Of a stretch of DNA of 64,000 nucleotides, positions 62,384 to 64,000 are shown in pieces. Made by a program: the position numbers and the translations under genes. The DNA is from Prevotella sp. UBA1104 (GTDB lineage Bacteria; Bacteroidota; Bacteroidia; Bacteroidales; Bacteroidaceae), in the NCBI GenBank assembly GCA_002314055.1, contig DCBP01000062.1, positions 1-64,000 on the forward strand, written 5' to 3'. Each line of letters begins with the position of its first letter. Position 1 is the stretch's first letter. The notes under the pieces were generated by a model. The model did not search any database, was not told where the DNA came from, and was given only the letters and a program-made list of their open reading frames with translations.

Positions 62384-64000
62384 TCATTCATTATCGTCGC
62401 CCTTTACGTATTCAAAGAGTTTCCTGTAGAAAGCCGTATGACACATCGTTTCTGCATTTCCCATAATGACGAGCTTCATTCTGGCACGCGTTATCGCCAC
62501 GTTCATACGTCGCAGGTCGCTCAAGAAGCCAATCTGTCCATTACTGTTGGATCGCACGAGAGAGATGATAACGATGTCGCGCTCCTGTCCCTGAAAGCCG
62601 TCTACGGTATTAACGGAAATCAGTTTGCGGTAAGGACGGAAAAACTCGCTCCGCTTAATCATACCGCGAAGTAACTGCACCTGTGCCCTGTATGGCGAGA
62701 TGATGCCCACATCGATACCCTCTTCAAGAATTCTGCCCTTGCCAATCTTCTCAAAATACTGGCGTAGAGTGTCGAGAGTCAGCTCAGCCTCCTTATTGTT
62801 AATCCTCCCGAAGCTTTCACCCACGAACTGTTCATAGGCCTCCGTCGCCGACGTGTCTACCCACATCATCGGTTCGTCGTAGTCAAGAATGCCGCGGTGT
62901 TCCACTTCCGGAGCTGCCACCATCCTGCCTCCATAAAACCATTGGCTGGAGAATTCCATAATACGACGGTTCATGCGGTATTGCATGGTTAGCAGCGTGA
63001 CCACCTCCGGCTTGTTCTCCACGATACGCTCCATAAGCGTCTTCGACAGTCCGCCACGCATCGCCTCCATGCTCTTCACCGTAGGCGGAAGCTGACAATG
63101 GTCGCCGGCGAAGACAACCCTCGTGGCACGCCGGATTGCTATCCAGCATGCAGCCTCGAGAGCCTGTGCAGCCTCATCGATAAAGAGTGTGGTAAATTTC
63201 TGTCCCGACATAACCCGGTTTGCGCTTCCGGTGAGTGTTGATGCTATGACTCGCGCTTCGCCGAAGAGCTGAGCGTTGATTCGGCATTCAATCTCCGTGG
63301 CACGACTTTTCAGTCGGTCGAGTTTCTGGTGCCAGTTGTCGCTGCCGCCCCGCTTGCGGCTGGAACGCAGTTCGCGGATAGCCTTGCGTATGCTCCACAG
63401 TTCGGGATAGTCGGGATGCGACTCGAAGCGCCGCTCGTAAGTAAACGACAGCATCTTGTCGGTAACTCTCGTTGGATTCCCTATTCTGAGCACGGGCACG
63501 CCCCGGTCGGCAAGTTTCTCGCTAATCCAGTCCACTGCCATATTACTTTGTGCGCATACCATAACCTGACTTTCTCGCTTTAGCGTCTCATATATAGCCT
63601 CAACAAGAGTAGTCGTCTTTCCCGTTCCCGGCGGACCGTGTACCACTGCCACGTCCTTAGCCCTCAACACGTTGTTGACGGCAAGTTCCTGAGACGAGTT
63701 AAGCCATGGAAATTTAATCTCGTCAAACGAGAACGTCTGTGCTTTCTGTCGAGAGTAGAAAAGGTCTCGAAGATAAGCCAGTCGGTTTCCCTTTGCCCGG
63801 ATAGTCCGGTCGAGAGCTTCAAACATAAGTCGGTAGCTCGTTTCATCAAAGAACATCTGCACTCCGAGGTTGTCGGCATTCTGCAATGTCGTAGCGATAC
63901 CGGTCTTGTCGGGTATCGTTACCACCATCCTCTCGTTGTCGGCGAAGCTGACAACACCTGTCGTCAGAACGTCAAACGCTTCCTTTCCTCCATTGTCTTC
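62384..64000 (-). CDS. UPF1/IGHMBP2-type DNA/RNA helicase (partial)
   Basis: The C-terminal 538 residues of a superfamily 1B helicase; the frame is still open at the window edge, so the N-terminus is missing. Motif I is VHGPPGTGKTTTLVEAI, motif II is FIDEAAQALEAACWI, motif III is VFAGDHCQLPPTVKS, and the later motifs include TMQYRMNRRIMEFSSQWFYGG and VDGFQGQERDIVIISLVRSN with NVAITRARMKLVI. These are the marks of the UPF1-like helicases of the IGHMBP2 group. Its role is not known. It converges on pckA, with its stop codon 53 bases past the pckA terminator. Confidence 0.9.
   Translation of the reverse strand, partial: EDNGGKEAFDVLTTGVVSFADNERMVVTIPDKTGIATTLQNADNLGVQMFFDETSYRLMFEALDRTIRAKGNRLAYLRDLFYSRQKAQTFSFDEIKFPWLNSSQELAVNNVLRAKDVAVVHGPPGTGKTTTLVEAIYETLKRESQVMVCAQSNMAVDWISEKLADRGVPVLRIGNPTRVTDKMLSFTYERRFESHPDYPELWSIRKAIRELRSSRKRGGSDNWHQKLDRLKSRATEIECRINAQLFGEARVIASTLTGSANRVMSGQKFTTLFIDEAAQALEAACWIAIRRATRVVFAGDHCQLPPTVKSMEAMRGGLSKTLMERIVENKPEVVTLLTMQYRMNRRIMEFSSQWFYGGRMVAAPEVEHRGILDYDEPMMWVDTSATEAYEQFVGESFGRINNKEAELTLDTLRQYFEKIGKGRILEEGIDVGIISPYRAQVQLLRGMIKRSEFFRPYRKLISVNTVDGFQGQERDIVIISLVRSNSNGQIGFLSDLRRMNVAITRARMKLVIMGNAETMCHTAFYRKLFEYVKGDDNE

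Noticed and set aside
1..64000. tRNA, rRNA, prophage or complete insertion sequence
   Set aside because: No tRNA-like CCA-ended cloverleaf, rRNA segment, transposase or phage structural gene run was seen on reading. A tRNA search program and a transposase profile search would settle it.

Overview
The window comes from a Bacteroidota chromosome, most likely Prevotella or a close relative. Three things point there: promoters of the TTTG-N19/20-TAnnTTTG type, few Shine-Dalgarno sequences, and family content (long HU-like protein, reverse rubrerythrin, 2-oxoglutarate:ferredoxin oxidoreductase, type IX secretion parts, porG-uppS-bamA-skp-murI locus). No tRNA, rRNA, CRISPR array or insertion sequence was recognised. 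All names rest on motifs read by eye; no database search was run.

Layout. 0-8 kb: HU-like protein, leuS, YitT-family membrane protein, rdgB and the type IX secretion propeller protein porZ. 7.9-12.8 kb: a four-gene surface-glycan cluster (two polytopic membrane proteins, a GT2 transferase, an acyltransferase). 13.1-18.5 kb, minus strand: TrmH/SpoU methyltransferase, sufE, a U32 protein, korB and korA. 18.7-19.9 kb: a GT4 glycosyltransferase. 19.9-28.5 kb, minus strand: an Rhs polymorphic-toxin locus. It holds a 2026-residue secreted SpvB/FG-GAP/YD-repeat protein ending in a Tae4-like peptidoglycan amidase, a lipoprotein that is probably its immunity factor, a decayed second toxin tip with a paralogous lipoprotein, and a third Rhs fragment. 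28.5-35.1 kb, minus strand: LpxL-type acyltransferase, MsbA-type ABC exporter, a DUF2442/DUF4160 pair, miaB and a TGS-type nucleoside kinase. 35.2-36.9 kb: Na/Pi cotransporter.

37-43 kb is an accessory island: a truncated AAA ATPase with its control region left, an XRE-ImmA/IrrE regulator with a perfect palindromic operator, a DUF4417 protein overlapping a His-rich toxin-like ORF and a possible partner, and an MmeI-like combined restriction-methylation enzyme. RNase R follows. 45.4-46.4 kb is a repeat-rich gap with a candidate small RNA, then two exported proteins. 47.5-57.7 kb, minus strand: rubrerythrin, RluA-type synthase, murI, three OmpH/Skp chaperones, bamA, uppS and porG, which together form the outer-membrane biogenesis locus. 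The window ends with a DUF6242 lipoprotein, upp, pckA and a UPF1/IGHMBP2-type helicase cut by the window edge.

Intergenic repeats are the other theme: a GGGAGNNCTG-type decamer array in three co-directional gaps, a GCGTTTGGGCTAAAC array with terminal hairpin behind two unrelated genes, REP-like inverted pairs, and a 14-bp repeat that has overrun the end of the U32 gene.
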